From Solirubrobacter ginsenosidimutans (GTDB taxonomy: Bacteria; Actinomycetota; Thermoleophilia; Solirubrobacterales; Solirubrobacteraceae): a stretch of 64,000 nucleotides of DNA. The stretch's first letter is position 1; each line of letters opens with the position of its first letter. Made by a program: the position numbers and the translations under genes. Under the pieces are notes generated by a model. It was not told the origin of the DNA. It saw only the letters and a program-made list of their open reading frames with translations, and did not search any database. Below, piece after piece: positions 1 through 8,734 of this stretch. The stretch is from positions 1-64,000 of the forward strand of contig NZ_JAPDOD010000024.1 of assembly GCF_027587205.1 (NCBI RefSeq), read 5' to 3'.

Positions 1-915
1 CCCGCCGGGACGGCCGCCCCGGCAGCCGCCGCTCCCACGCAGCCGTCCGGCTCGCCCACGCAGCCGTCCGGCCCGCCCGCCCAGCCCGCACACGCATCCG
101 CCGCGCCCACGCAGCCGTCCGGCTCGCCCACCCACGCTGCCGGCTCGCCCGCCCACGCCGGCGCCGCGCCCACCCAGCGCGCCACGCCGCCCGCCCTCAC
201 ATACGACGAGTACGGCGTCCCGCATCACACCGATTCCGACGCCCCGGCCTTCGTCGAGTCCGGCGCACCTTCCAACGGTGGCTCCGCTCGCGCCCACGGG
301 CGCACCGACGTCCACATCCACGCCGAGGTCGACGGGCAGCCGATCGACGTCTCCGCGACCCTTCCCGGCGCCGGGCACGCGACCGCGCAGGAGGCGCAGC
401 GCGCCGCCGAGACGATGGCCGGCGTGGTCTCGCACGAGCTCGCGACCGCGACCGATCCCGCGCCCGCCGTCACCGCGACCGCGACCGTGGACCACGACGC
501 GCCCGCTCCCGCGCCGAGCTTGGCGCTCTCGCTCGACTCGCTCGGCCAGTCGTGGCCGGCGATCCTCGCGGAGCTGCGGGAGGGCACGCCGATGCTGGCC
601 GCCGCGCTCGATGACTGCGCGCCCGCGGCGCTCACCGGCGACGGGCTGACGCTCGCGTGGCCGGAGACCTCGTCGTTCCTCAAGCGCAAGGCGGAGGATC
701 CGGCGAATAAGGAGCTGCTCGTCAAGGCGATCCGGTCGGTTACCGGGTCCTCGCTCCGGCTCGCGTACGAGCTGCGCTCCGAGAGCGACCCGATGCCCAC
801 GCTCACCGCCACGGCGCCGAGCGCACCGAAGCTGACCGAGGACGATCTCGTGCAGCGATTCATGGAGGAGTTCGACGCGGAGGAGCTTCCTCCCGACCCC
901 GAGGAGCAGACCTGA
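1..915 (+). CDS. dnaX: DNA polymerase III subunit gamma/tau, C-terminal part (5' end outside window)
   Basis: The reading frame is open from base 1 to a TGA at 913-915, so only the tail of the protein is present. The first ~70 residues are low-complexity Pro/Ala/Ser/Thr with imperfect copies of APTQPSGSPT, a linker typical of actinobacterial tau. The last ~130 residues (LSLDSLGQSWPAILAELREG onward) look like the tau C-terminal domain that contacts the polymerase core. Identity rests on this domain plus the classic dnaX-ybaB-recR gene order; the AAA+ clamp-loader ATPase domain itself cannot be seen here. The stop overlaps the next start (TGATG). Confidence 0.85.
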   Translation, partial: PAGTAAPAAAAPTQPSGSPTQPSGPPAQPAHASAAPTQPSGSPTHAAGSPAHAGAAPTQRATPPALTYDEYGVPHHTDSDAPAFVESGAPSNGGSARAHGRTDVHIHAEVDGQPIDVSATLPGAGHATAQEAQRAAETMAGVVSHELATATDPAPAVTATATVDHDAPAPAPSLALSLDSLGQSWPAILAELREGTPMLAAALDDCAPAALTGDGLTLAWPETSSFLKRKAEDPANKELLVKAIRSVTGSSLRLAYELRSESDPMPTLTATAPSAPKLTEDDLVQRFMEEFDAEELPPDPEEQT

Positions 916-1358
916 TGCCCCAGCCGCCCAATCTTCAGAAGATGCTCGCCGAGGCGCAGGCGATGCTCGCGCAGCAGCAGGAGGCGCAGGAGAAACTCAA
1001 GGAGCAGAAGGTCGAAGCGTCAGCCGGCGGCGGGATGGTCAAGGTCGCGATGACGGGCGACATGCGCCTCGAGAGCCTCGTGATCGACCCCGACGCGGTC
1101 GACCCCGAGGACGTCGAGATGCTGCAGGACATGCTCACCGCGGCGATCAACGAGGCGCTGCGGATGGCCGAGGAGCTCCAGCAGAGCCAGCTCGGCGGCG
1201 CCGAGCAGGGCGGCTTCGACCCGATGAGCGCGCTCGAGTCACTGGGCCTCGGCGGCATGGGCGGCCTCGGCGGTGGCGGCGGGCCGGCCGGCCTCCCCGG
1301 CGGGATGCCCCCGGGCGGCGGCAATCGCGCCGCACGGCGCGCCAACAAGAAGCGGTAG
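915..1358 (+). CDS. ybaB: YbaB/EbfC family nucleoid-associated protein
   Basis: A 147-residue DNA-binding protein of the YbaB/EbfC family, which acts as a dimer on the nucleoid. Residues 1-40 form a Gln/Glu-rich helix (LAEAQAMLAQQQEAQEKLKE) followed by the family core with VEASAGGGMVKV and LVIDPDAVDPEDVEML. The C-terminus is a Gly/Pro-rich tail ending in basic RAARRANKKR. The ATG overlaps the dnaX stop, and recR follows 3 bases downstream, the conserved order in many bacteria. The Gly-rich tail is longer than in proteobacterial homologues. Confidence 0.93.
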   Translation: MPQPPNLQKMLAEAQAMLAQQQEAQEKLKEQKVEASAGGGMVKVAMTGDMRLESLVIDPDAVDPEDVEMLQDMLTAAINEALRMAEELQQSQLGGAEQGGFDPMSALESLGLGGMGGLGGGGGPAGLPGGMPPGGGNRAARRANKKR

Positions 1359-1361
1359 CGC

Positions 1362-1958
1362 TTGCTCGCCCCGCCCCTCCAACGGCTCGTCACCGAGCTG
1401 TCGAAGCTGCCGGGGATCGGCAACCGCACGGCGCAGCGCCTCGCCTTCCACGTGCTGCGCGCCTCCGACGGCGACGCGCGGGCTCTCGCGCAGGCGATCA
1501 TCGACGTCAAGGAGAAGATCACGCTCTGCGAGATCTGCTTCAACCTGGCCGAGGGGCCGAAGTGCGCGATCTGCCTCGACGAGCGCCGTGACCTGAGCGT
1601 GCTCTGCGTGGTCGAGGAGCCCAACGACGTGATCCCGATCGAGCGCACCCACGAGTTCCGCGGCCGCTACCACGTGCTCGGCGGCGCGCTCTCCCCGATT
1701 GACGGCGTCGAGCCCGAGGACCTGCGCCTCGCGCAGCTCTACCGGCGGGTGACCGACGGAGTCGGCGAGGTCGTCCTCGCCACGAACCCGACGACCACGG
1801 GCGAGGCGACCGCGCTCCACATCGCGGGCGAATTGCACCGCGTCGCGCCCCAGGTGACCGTCACCCGCCTCGCCAGCGGGCTCCCGGTGGGCGGCGACCT
1901 CGAGTACGCCGACGAAGTGACGCTCGGCCGGGCGTTCTCCGGCCGCCGCACGCTGTAG
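1362..1958 (+). CDS. recR: Recombination mediator protein RecR
   Basis: RecR acts with RecF/RecO to load RecA at gaps. The 198-residue length is normal. The N-terminal helix-hairpin-helix (LPGIGNRTAQRLAFH, about 16-30), a four-Cys zinc finger at C56, C59, C68, C71, and a Toprim domain beginning CVVEEPNDV at residue 82 are all visible. TTG at 1362 is chosen because it sits 3 bases after ybaB and gives the conserved APPLQRLVTELSKLPG N-terminus. Its TAG stop is the outer edge of a 51-bp palindrome. Confidence 0.95.
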   Translation: MLAPPLQRLVTELSKLPGIGNRTAQRLAFHVLRASDGDARALAQAIIDVKEKITLCEICFNLAEGPKCAICLDERRDLSVLCVVEEPNDVIPIERTHEFRGRYHVLGGALSPIDGVEPEDLRLAQLYRRVTDGVGEVVLATNPTTTGEATALHIAGELHRVAPQVTVTRLASGLPVGGDLEYADEVTLGRAFSGRRTL

Positions 1959-2006
1959 GAGTCTGTTGATGAATGGTCGGACCGACCATTCATCAACAGA
2001 CTCCTA
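1956..2006. repeat. 51-bp perfect palindrome joining recR and the convergent DUF559 gene
   Basis: Two 25-base arms (1956-1980 and 1982-2006) are exact reverse complements around one central base, A1981. The outer triplets are the TAG stop of recR and, on the other strand, the TAG stop of the convergent gene. It would form a very stable hairpin in either transcript and probably acts as a two-way terminator or RNA-end stabiliser, although no U-tract follows. It could instead be the scar or recognition site of a mobile element. Confidence 0.85.
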
Positions 2007-2882
2007 GGCATCCCGGACCCCCGCGGCCCGCAGGCGGGCAAGCACCCGGCGGGGCTGCTTCATGTCCGCGCTGGAGACACGCAGCACTCGCTCCCCCGCG
2101 GCCTCCAGCTCGGCTTGGCGATCGGCGTCGTCGCGACGTGCGAGCGGGTCGTCGTGCCATTCGACGCTGTCGACCTCGACGACCAACCGATGCTGGGGCC
2201 AGTACAGGTCGGGGAACACCGTGCGCCCCGGCAGCCGGTAGACCGGGTTGGCCAGCGGTCGCTCCAGGCCGGCCGCGACGACGAAGTCGTGGACCCGGTC
2301 CTCCAGCGGGCTGCGGGTCGGCTGCGCGCCCAGGTCGAGGATCGACTTCGGGAGTCGCTCGAGCTCCGCCGCGCTCAACTTCGCCGCTCGCAACGCCCGC
2401 TTGACCACCCGCTCCTCCTCCACCCGCGCGAGGTCGATCACGGTCCGCAGCTTCGGCGTCACCGGAATCCCCTTGACCACGATCCGCTCGATGTACTCGC
2501 TGCGGTGCGCCTTGATCCGCGGCTGTCGGTGCTTGGACGGCGCGGTGATCTCAAACGGTCGCCCGTCCCACGTCACCAGCGCGTGCAGGGCCGCGGCGGA
2601 GTAGTGCGAGAGCACCGCACTCGGCCCGCACGCGAGCACCGCGGCCAGGAAGCGCCCTTCGGTGGCGATGTTGTGGTGCCCCCAGGCGAACACGGCCCGG
2701 TAGAGGCGATTGAGAATCCCCCGTCGCGTGCGAACTTCGACCTCTCGGGGAGTCAGCCCGCACTCATAGAGCTGAGACGTCGTCACGACGCCCCATTGGC
2801 CAGCGGCGATTCTCGCCACCTGCGCGTCCGGACTGGTCACGAGTCCACCTGTGAGGTGGATTCGTGACCACTCGCTCGACAT
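2004..2882 (-). CDS. AbiEi-type winged-helix protein with DUF559 (Vsr-like) nuclease domain
   Basis: A 292-residue protein with two parts. The N-terminal half resembles the type IV antitoxin AbiEi helix-turn-helix (ARIAAGQWGVVTTSQLYECG, about 23-42) with its following domain (VLSHYSAAALHAL). Residues ~190-285 match the DUF559 PD-(D/E)XK/Vsr-like fold: D225 in FPDLYW, then E236 and D238 in VVEVDSVEWHDD. Such solo proteins are known in Actinobacteria; no AbiEii toxin gene is adjacent. The start is uncertain: ATG at 2882, or GTG at 2840 with AGGTGG upstream. An imperfect palindrome (2835-2869) covers the second start. Function, whether regulator, repair nuclease or defence, is unknown. Confidence 0.8.
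   Translation of the reverse strand: MSSEWSRIHLTGGLVTSPDAQVARIAAGQWGVVTTSQLYECGLTPREVEVRTRRGILNRLYRAVFAWGHHNIATEGRFLAAVLACGPSAVLSHYSAAALHALVTWDGRPFEITAPSKHRQPRIKAHRSEYIERIVVKGIPVTPKLRTVIDLARVEEERVVKRALRAAKLSAAELERLPKSILDLGAQPTRSPLEDRVHDFVVAAGLERPLANPVYRLPGRTVFPDLYWPQHRLVVEVDSVEWHDDPLARRDDADRQAELEAAGERVLRVSSADMKQPRRVLARLRAAGVRDA
2835..2869. promoter_or_regulatory. 35-bp imperfect palindrome at the 5' end of the AbiEi/DUF559 gene
   Basis: GGTCACGA-G-TCCACCT (2835-2850) faces AGGTGGA-T-TCGTGACC (2854-2869) around GTG, with one mismatch in 16 pairs. It overlaps the candidate GTG start at 2840. AbiEi antitoxins are known to bind inverted repeats at their own promoters, so an autoregulatory operator is plausible. 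If translation starts at 2882 the repeat lies inside the coding region instead. Confidence 0.5.
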
Positions 2883-2949
2883 GGCCGAAGCATCGCGCCC
2901 CGGCCTGCGACGGATCTACACGCGAATGTGACTTAAGCGTGCCAAACCG

Positions 2950-3870
2950 CTACGTCATCGCGACGAGCGTCTTGAGCTGCTTCTCGGCCTTCGTCACCGC
3001 CACTCGCGCCCGCTTCCACCCGCGCTTGGACTTGTGCCCGGCCGCGGTATTGAGCTTCCGGTAGGCGCGCGCGGTGTTGCGCAGCGCGACGACGACCTCC
3101 TCCGACGCCTCACCCTTCGGCGCGAGCGGCCCGAGCTCGTCGGCCGCGGACGCGTAGGCGAGCCAGAGCGTCTTCGCCGCCCGCGCCTGCCCGACCGGGC
3201 CCTTGGCGCGGCGCAGCGCGACGCGCTCGCGCACGCGGACGTCGTCGAGCGACTTGATCGTCTGCGGCGCTCGCATCCGGTAGGCGGTGCCGGCGTTCAA
3301 TGTGATCGGCCGCGCGCCTTCGACCGTGATCTGGTCCAGGCCCTCCAGACACCAGGTCGGCGCTTCCTCAGCTCCGCTGCGGGCGGTGCACACGAGGGTG
3401 AGCACGCCGCGCGTCGTCGGGATCGCGTAGACGTCCAGGACCGAGTCACCGGTGCGCACGCCGCGATAGGCGCGCGCCTGCAGGCCGACGACGCGGGCGG
3501 TCTCGGCCTTGGGCAGGCCGCCCTCGGCCTTCGTCTCCAGAGCGGCCGGGACCAGTGACGCAGAGTCCGCGGGGACGAGCGCGACCGAGACGGTGGTCGT
3601 CAGGCCGGCGTAGGGCATGTAGGCGGGCGCCTTCTCCAGCCCCGGCAACGCGGGAGCGCGGACGGCGCGATGCCAGCCGGCGGAGACCTTCAAGCGCGCC
3701 GGGCCGGCGGAGAGCACCTGGGGCGCGGCCGCGGTCGGGGCCACCGGGTCGCGCGCGATCCGGTCCGCCACCGCCCACCCACCGAGACCGGCGGCGAGCG
3801 CTACGGCGAGGCCGGCGGCCATCCACCGCAGGCTCGGCCGCGGACGGCCGTCCTGGAGTCCCCTGATCAT
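2950..3870 (-). CDS. Membrane-anchored hypothetical protein
   Basis: 306 residues, not recognised. A short basic cytoplasmic N-terminus is followed by one hydrophobic segment (about 17-36, WMAAGLAVALAAGLGGWAVA), then a soluble, presumably extracytoplasmic domain. The region LKVSAGWHRAVRAPALPGLE to LDQITVEGA has the look of a PsbP/Mog1- or lipoprotein-like beta domain. The last ~90 residues are Ala/Lys/Arg-rich helices (VREREVAL-type, ending TKAEKQLKTLVAMT). Its ATG overlaps the stop of the upstream gene by 4 bases (3867-3870), so it is the last gene of a coupled three-gene envelope operon. Confidence 0.75.
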   Translation of the reverse strand: MIRGLQDGRPRPSLRWMAAGLAVALAAGLGGWAVADRIARDPVAPTAAAPQVLSAGPARLKVSAGWHRAVRAPALPGLEKAPAYMPYAGLTTTVSVALVPADSASLVPAALETKAEGGLPKAETARVVGLQARAYRGVRTGDSVLDVYAIPTTRGVLTLVCTARSGAEEAPTWCLEGLDQITVEGARPITLNAGTAYRMRAPQTIKSLDDVRVRERVALRRAKGPVGQARAAKTLWLAYASAADELGPLAPKGEASEEVVVALRNTARAYRKLNTAAGHKSKRGWKRARVAVTKAEKQLKTLVAMT

Positions 3871-4265
3871 CCGGAGGTGTCGAAGGTCTTGCTGGACGAC
3901 GACTTGCGCTGCGGCGGCGTGTAGGTCCGCGCCGGGGGCGTGTACGACGGGGTCGCCGTGGGGACCGGCGTGAACCGCGGCGCGACGCTGACCTTGGGCG
4001 AGGACTTGGCCACCTTGTGCTTGCGCTTGGCCGGCTTGCGATGCACAGGCAGGTGCAGCGCCGGCAGCGCGGCGACGCGCGACAGCGAGGGCGCCGCGAT
4101 CGTCGCCGGCTTCAGCTCCTGCGTCGCGGCGGCGGGGGACGCGTTGGTGGTGTCGTCCGCCACGGCGGCCGTGTCGGGCCGGAGCACGGCGGCGGCGGAG
4201 AACGCGGCGAGGAACACCGCGGCGGCCACGGCGGCGAGGATGGCGGCGATCGGACGGTCGGTCAT
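3867..4265 (-). CDS. Small single-pass membrane protein, function unknown
   Basis: 132 residues from ATG 4265, chosen because it overlaps the preceding stop as ATGA; a longer frame upstream would run into that gene. An N-terminal transmembrane segment (AAILAAVAAAVFLAAFSAA, about 6-24) is followed by an Ala/Thr/Pro-rich extracytoplasmic stretch with a basic patch (HRKPAKRKHKVAKS) and a Pro/Thr-rich tail ending SSSKTFDTSG. No known domain is seen. Both neighbours overlap it by 4 bases. Confidence 0.75.
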   Translation of the reverse strand: MTDRPIAAILAAVAAAVFLAAFSAAAVLRPDTAAVADDTTNASPAAATQELKPATIAAPSLSRVAALPALHLPVHRKPAKRKHKVAKSSPKVSVAPRFTPVPTATPSYTPPARTYTPPQRKSSSSKTFDTSG

Positions 4266-5230
4266 GTTCCCGCCGGGCACTTCGTGACGCGGCCCTTGGA
4301 CGACAGGCACCGGTCGATGCGCGACGGGGCGGCGCCGCGGCGGATCACGAACGTGGTGCGTTTCCCGAGATAGCCGCTGCGCGTGACCGAGACCGTGATG
4401 ACGACGCCGGCGCGCAGTCCGCGCTCGAAGCGGCCCATCCGCGTCAGCGTGCTCTTGCGCTGGGTGTGGGTGCGTGACCAGCGGCTCGCCGGGCAGCTGC
4501 GGCCCTTGCAGCGCACCGTGATCTTGGCCGTGCGCGGCGCGCGGACCGTGAAGAGCGTGATCTTGGCGCCGACGCTGGTCAACGTCCCGCGCATGCGGAC
4601 GACCGGGAACGGCTTGATGATGCGGCGGTGACGGGACGTCTCCTGCAGGACCTCGCCGCTGGTCGGCACGGGCGTGGCCGGGACCTCGAACGCGGGATCA
4701 GGCGTCGGCACCGGAGTGGGCGCGACCGTCGGGATCGGGGTCGGCGTCGGCGTCGGGGTCGGGGTCGGCCGCGGTGTCGGGACGGGGGTCGGCGTCGGCG
4801 TCGCCACAGGCGCGACGGTGCTGGACGTGATCGTGAACCGCTCGGCGCGGCCGCTCGTTCCAGGATTCTGTGGTTGGCCGCGGTACGCGTAGAGGTTCAA
4901 GGCGATGTAGCGACCCACGTCGCCGGATTGGATCGTGTAGTTGTTCTGGTACAGCGACCGGGTGAAGCACTCGGTCCAGGAGCGGGCGTTGGCGGGGCAG
5001 GCGAACCACTCCCAGCGCGCCGTCGTGCCACTCGGGCCGCTCCAGGCGCCGCCGGAGGCGGTCAATCGCGTGCCGACCCGGATCGGGCTGCCGTTGATGG
5101 TGCCCGCCTGCGTGACCTGGGGCGTGCTCTGCGCGTCCGCCGACCCGCCCAGCGAAAGGGCGAACATCACTGCAACGGCCAGTCCGGCCGCCGCCGCACA
5201 CCACGCCCTCCTGCTGCTCACTCGCGCCAC
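4262..5230 (-). CDS. Secreted protein with N-terminal beta domain, PT-rich linker and C-terminal beta domain
   Basis: 322 residues. A signal peptide ([10 protein letters not shown], then a hydrophobic run ending SADA, ~1-33) leads to a domain of the kind found repeated in actinobacterial surface proteins ([30 protein letters not shown], ~42-140) with paired cysteines. A Pro/Thr linker (~143-180) then leads to a C-terminal beta-rich domain ([20 protein letters not shown]). GTG 5230 is preceded by an AGGAGG site 6 bases upstream. First gene of the operon running to 2950. Exported surface role inferred; ligand unknown. Confidence 0.8.
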   Translation of the reverse strand: MARVSSRRAWCAAAAGLAVAVMFALSLGGSADAQSTPQVTQAGTINGSPIRVGTRLTASGGAWSGPSGTTARWEWFACPANARSWTECFTRSLYQNNYTIQSGDVGRYIALNLYAYRGQPQNPGTSGRAERFTITSSTVAPVATPTPTPVPTPRPTPTPTPTPTPIPTVAPTPVPTPDPAFEVPATPVPTSGEVLQETSRHRRIIKPFPVVRMRGTLTSVGAKITLFTVRAPRTAKITVRCKGRSCPASRWSRTHTQRKSTLTRMGRFERGLRAGVVITVSVTRSGYLGKRTTFVIRRGAAPSRIDRCLSSKGRVTKCPAGT

Positions 5231-5380
5231 CTACCGCCTCCTGCGGCTGTACCCGTGCACAGCACATAGTGCTGCGATCCGTCGGCCCAGCAAGTCGTCC
5301 AATCGTCCAGGTTGAGGCTTAACCCATGGATGGGTCGAAAGTTTCACGGGTTCCACGCGCAGCGTACTCCTTCGAACTCC

Positions 5381-5386
5381 TATCCT
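5381..5386 (+). promoter_or_regulatory. -10 element (TATCCT) of lysC, leaderless arrangement
   Basis: TATCCT lies 7 bases before the GTG of lysC and there is no Shine-Dalgarno. This matches the TANNNT-N6-7-start layout seen at many first genes of this window. No lysine riboswitch-like structure is apparent in the ~160 bases upstream. Confidence 0.5.
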
Positions 5387-5393
5387 CACATGC

Positions 5394-6656
5394 GTGTCCG
5401 GCACTGTCGTGATGAAGTTCGGAGGCACGTCCGTGGCCGACGCTGAGCGCATCAAGCGCGCAGCGCGGCGGATCGTGTCCGCCCGCGAGCAAGGGCACCG
5501 CGTCGTCGCGGTGCTCTCGGCACGGGGCAAGACCACCGACGAGCTGATCTCGGCGGCGGAGGAGGTGTCCGCCTCGCCCGACCCGCGCGAGATGGACATG
5601 CTCCTCTCGACCGGCGAGCGGATCTCGTGCGCCCTGTGCGCGATGGCGATCAATGACCTCGGCCACCGGGCGATCAGCCTCACGGGGTCCCAAGCCGGCA
5701 TCGTGACGGACACGTCGCATACGAAGGCCCGGATTCTGGACGTACGCGCGGACCGAATCCGCGAGGCGCTCGACCAGGACCTGATCGTGCTCGTGGCGGG
5801 CTTCCAGGGGGTGTCGACCGCGCGCGACGTGACGACGCTCGGGCGCGGCGGCTCGGACACCACGGCGGTGGCGCTCGCCGCCGCGATGGAAGCCGAGGTG
5901 TGCGAGATCTACACCGACGTGGCCGGCGTCTTCAGCGCCGACCCGCGGATCGTGCCGGACGCGCGCAAGCTCCCCGTCGTCTCCTTCGAGGAGATGCTCG
6001 AGATGTCGGCGTCAGGCGCCGGGGTGCTGCAACTGCGGTCTGTGGAATATGCCCGCAACCATGGCGTCCGGATTCATTGCCGGTCCTCGTTCACGGAAGC
6101 GCCGGGTACCTTCGTGGTTGGAGAAGATGAGACGATGGAACGCCCCCTGATCACCGCCGTCACGCATTCGCGCGACGAGGCCCGCCTCACGCTGCTCGGC
6201 GTGCCCGATCACCCGGGCGTGTCCGGCCGCATCTTCACGGCGCTCGCCGACGCGAACATCAACGTCGACATGATCATCCAGGACGAGCCCGACGACGAGG
6301 GCGCCGAGGCGCACATGTCGTTCACGGTGCCGCGCACGGACCTGCGCGACGCCCGCGCGGCGCTCGATCCGATCATCGCCGAGGTCGGCATCCGCTCGAT
6401 CTCCGAGGACGCCGAGATGGGCAAGGTCTCGGTCGTCGGCGCCGGCATGAAGTCCCACCCCGGCGTCGCCGCGCGCGTCTTCACGACGCTCGGCGAGCAG
6501 GGCATCAACATCGAGATGATCTCGACGTCCCCGATCAAGATCTCGTGCGTCGTCACCGCCGACTCGGTGGATCGCGCCGTGCGCGCGCTGCACGAGGCGT
6601 TCGAGCTCGGCGCCGACCAGATCGAGGCCGAGCACCCGTTTGGAGCACCAGCGTGA
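5394..6656 (+). CDS. lysC: Aspartate kinase
   Basis: Catalyses ATP-dependent phosphorylation of aspartate, the first step to Lys, Met, Thr and diaminopimelate. The 420-residue length is normal. The kinase domain opens with [16 protein letters not shown] (K8) and contains [20 protein letters not shown]; two ACT regulatory domains follow (~265-420: [17 protein letters not shown] and [20 protein letters not shown]). GTG 5394 gives the conserved N-terminus. An in-frame ATG at 6135 with GGAG upstream would give a 173-residue C-terminal product, like the beta subunit made from lysC in Corynebacterium. The stop overlaps asd (GTGA). Confidence 0.97.
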   Translation: MSGTVVMKFGGTSVADAERIKRAARRIVSAREQGHRVVAVLSARGKTTDELISAAEEVSASPDPREMDMLLSTGERISCALCAMAINDLGHRAISLTGSQAGIVTDTSHTKARILDVRADRIREALDQDLIVLVAGFQGVSTARDVTTLGRGGSDTTAVALAAAMEAEVCEIYTDVAGVFSADPRIVPDARKLPVVSFEEMLEMSASGAGVLQLRSVEYARNHGVRIHCRSSFTEAPGTFVVGEDETMERPLITAVTHSRDEARLTLLGVPDHPGVSGRIFTALADANINVDMIIQDEPDDEGAEAHMSFTVPRTDLRDARAALDPIIAEVGIRSISEDAEMGKVSVVGAGMKSHPGVAARVFTTLGEQGINIEMISTSPIKISCVVTADSVDRAVRALHEAFELGADQIEAEHPFGAPA

Positions 6657-7678
6657 GTCAATATCGAGTCGCAGTCGTGGGCGCCACCGGCGCCGTCGGA
6701 ACCGTCATGCGGGCGAAGCTGAAGGAACGCGGCTTCCCGGCCGAGACGATCGTCCCGTTCGCTTCTGAGCGCTCGGAAGGGCGTGAGCTGGACGGTGTGC
6801 CCTGCCGCGTCCTCAGCGACGAGTCGATCCAGGGCTTCGACATCGCCCTCTTCTCGGCGGGAGCAACGACCTCGCGCGCGTGGGCGCAGAAGTTCGTCGA
6901 CGCCGGCGCGGTCGTCGTCGACAACTCGAGCGCCTTCCGCAAGGACCCCGAGATCCCGCTCGTCGTCTCCGAGGTCAACCCGGACGCGCTGGAGGGCCAC
7001 AAGGGCCTGATCGCGAACCCGAACTGCTCGACGATGCAGCTGATGGTCGCGCTGAAGCCGATCTACGAGGCCGCCGGCATCGATCGCCTGATCGTCTCGA
7101 CCTACCAGTCGGTCTCCGGCACGGGCGTCAAGGCGGTCAAGGAGCTCGAGGACCAGACGCGCGCCGCCCTGGCCGGCGAGCCGCTCCCGGACGCGACGAT
7201 CTACCCGCACCACATCGCGTTCAACGTGCTCGGCGGCGCCGGCAACTTCGTCGACGGCGACGACCACACCGACGAAGAGCGCAAGATGATGCACGAGACG
7301 CGCAAGATCCTCGGAGACCAGTCGATCAAGATCGCGGTCACCTGCGCCCGCGTGCCGGTCCGCAACTCGCACTCGGAGTCGGTCTCGCTCGAGACCCGCG
7401 AGGCCCTCAGCGTCGAGGACGCCCGCAAGCTGCTCGAGAACCAGCCCGGGCTGATCATGGTCGACGACCCGCGGACCCACGCGTACCCGACGGCGCTGGC
7501 CAGCGCGGGGCACGACGAGGTCTTCGTCGGCCGCCTGCGGCGCGATCCCACCCACGAGCGCGGCCTGCAGATGTGGGTCGTCAGCGACAACCTGCTCAAG
7601 GGCGCCGCCACCAACGCGGTGCAGATCGCCGAAGTCCTGCACGAACGTGGGCTGGTAAAGGTTCCAGCTGCCGCATAA
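6653..7678 (+). CDS. asd: Aspartate-semialdehyde dehydrogenase
   Basis: Reduces aspartyl phosphate to aspartate semialdehyde with NADPH, directly after lysC in the pathway and the operon. 341 residues from the GTG that overlaps the lysC stop; the frame continues upstream but this start gives [18 protein letters not shown], the expected Rossmann N-terminus. Catalytic Cys125 ([10 protein letters not shown]) and the active-site His240 ([10 protein letters not shown]) are visible, as is [20 protein letters not shown] strong terminator follows at 7747. Confidence 0.97.
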   Translation: MSQYRVAVVGATGAVGTVMRAKLKERGFPAETIVPFASERSEGRELDGVPCRVLSDESIQGFDIALFSAGATTSRAWAQKFVDAGAVVVDNSSAFRKDPEIPLVVSEVNPDALEGHKGLIANPNCSTMQLMVALKPIYEAAGIDRLIVSTYQSVSGTGVKAVKELEDQTRAALAGEPLPDATIYPHHIAFNVLGGAGNFVDGDDHTDEERKMMHETRKILGDQSIKIAVTCARVPVRNSHSESVSLETREALSVEDARKLLENQPGLIMVDDPRTHAYPTALASAGHDEVFVGRLRRDPTHERGLQMWVVSDNLLKGAATNAVQIAEVLHERGLVKVPAAA

Positions 7679-7746
7679 GCGGGTACCACACCTGTCAAGC
7701 GGGAACTGAACTTCACCACAGGACGGTCGGGGTACGACTGTGAACA

Positions 7747-7775
7747 GGGCGGGCCTTCGGGCCCGCCCTTTCCTT
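7747..7775 (+). terminator. Rho-independent terminator of lysC-asd
   Basis: A 9-bp GC stem (7747-7755 with 7760-7768) closes on a TTCG tetraloop and is followed by TTTCCTTT. It lies 70 bases after the asd stop and argues against any gene reading across it. Confidence 0.85.
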
Positions 7776-7856
7776 TGGGGCGCTGTCGGATTCCCGCCAA
7801 TTTGTTGGCGGAGAACGCGGTGGGAGCGAGATGAGCCGATCGGCAGCCTGATCGGC

Positions 7857-8624
7857 ATGAACTCACGCATCCTCCTCGGCGCCCTCGTCGGCGCCACCGC
7901 GCTCGTCGCCATCCCGTCCGCCGCCGACGCGGCCGCGACCTGCAGCTACTCGCCGTCCACTCGGACGATGACCGCCACCTACAGCGCGGGCGACTCCGCG
8001 TTGACGGTCCGCAACGGCCAGTTCCTGCAGATCAGCGAGAACGGCGTCAGCTTCCGCAACTGCGGCGCGGCGACGGCCGCCAACACCGACTCGGTCGTCG
8101 TGCGCGGCCCGTCGGGCCAGGGCGCAGCGCAGCAGACCACCACGATCGACGAGCGCAGCGGCGGCGACTTCGCCGAGAGCAACCCCAAGCTGCACTTCAC
8201 CGTGTTCACGGGGACCAATGACCGCCTGGTCATCCGTGAGGGCGGCTTCCTCGACGCGATGCACCTGATGGACCAGAGCGGACTCGCGCTCGGCCCGGCG
8301 ATCGACCTCGACTACGACGGCGACATCGACATCCGCATGACGACCGGCTCGGACTCGATCGTCCAGGTCAACGGCGGCGGCGGCGCCGACTTCATCGACG
8401 CCACCAGCGTCCGCACGTATCACACGGTCCAGGTCGGGGAGGCCGGCAACGACGCGCTGCTCGGTGGGCACCTCTCCGACAGCTTCGACGGTGGCCCGGA
8501 CCAGGACACGATCCGCGCCAAGGACGGCATCGCCGAGTCCGTCAAGGGCGGCACCCAGGTTGACGACGGCACGTTCGACTTCAACCTCGACCAGCTCAAC
8601 AGCATCGAGCGCCCCGGCTTCTAG
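7857..8624 (+). CDS. Secreted calcium-binding-repeat-like protein, first of a tandem pair
   Basis: 255 residues. ATG 7857 begins a clear signal peptide (MNSRILLGALVGATALVAIP, cleavage near SAADA-A); an in-frame GTG at 7740 is rejected because it would read through the terminator. The middle is a beta-rich domain ([40 protein letters not shown]). The C-terminal part has degenerate RTX/hemolysin-type motifs (GEAGNDALLGG, FDGGPDQDTIRAKDG). It is a paralogue of the next gene along its full length. Probably exported; the role is unknown. Confidence 0.82.
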   Translation: MNSRILLGALVGATALVAIPSAADAAATCSYSPSTRTMTATYSAGDSALTVRNGQFLQISENGVSFRNCGAATAANTDSVVVRGPSGQGAAQQTTTIDERSGGDFAESNPKLHFTVFTGTNDRLVIREGGFLDAMHLMDQSGLALGPAIDLDYDGDIDIRMTTGSDSIVQVNGGGGADFIDATSVRTYHTVQVGEAGNDALLGGHLSDSFDGGPDQDTIRAKDGIAESVKGGTQVDDGTFDFNLDQLNSIERPGF

Positions 8625-8671
8625 ACGGAACCGTTTATTCCTTGAGCTAACCCGCCAATTCAGACGTGGAC

Positions 8672-8705
8672 GCGCCCATCGCGGACCTGCCAGCGCGATG
8701 GGCGC
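8672..8705. other. Strong hairpin between the tandem secreted genes
   Basis: A 12-bp perfect stem (8672-8683 with 8694-8705, GCGCCCATCGCG) around a 10-base loop, without a following T-run. It may terminate or stabilise the upstream transcript, or attenuate the downstream gene that starts 30 bases later. Confidence 0.55.
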
Positions 8706-8734
8706 GGCCCTAGGCCGCTGAGAGCCTGAATGGC

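Noticed and set aside
5231..5393. Lysine riboswitch before lysC
   Set aside because: No stable multi-stem structure or conserved core is visible, and the -10 lies 7 bases before the start, leaving no leader RNA.
7740..7856. In-frame GTG start at 7740 for the secreted protein
   Set aside because: It would translate through the TTCG-loop terminator of lysC-asd and bury the signal peptide that starts at 7857.
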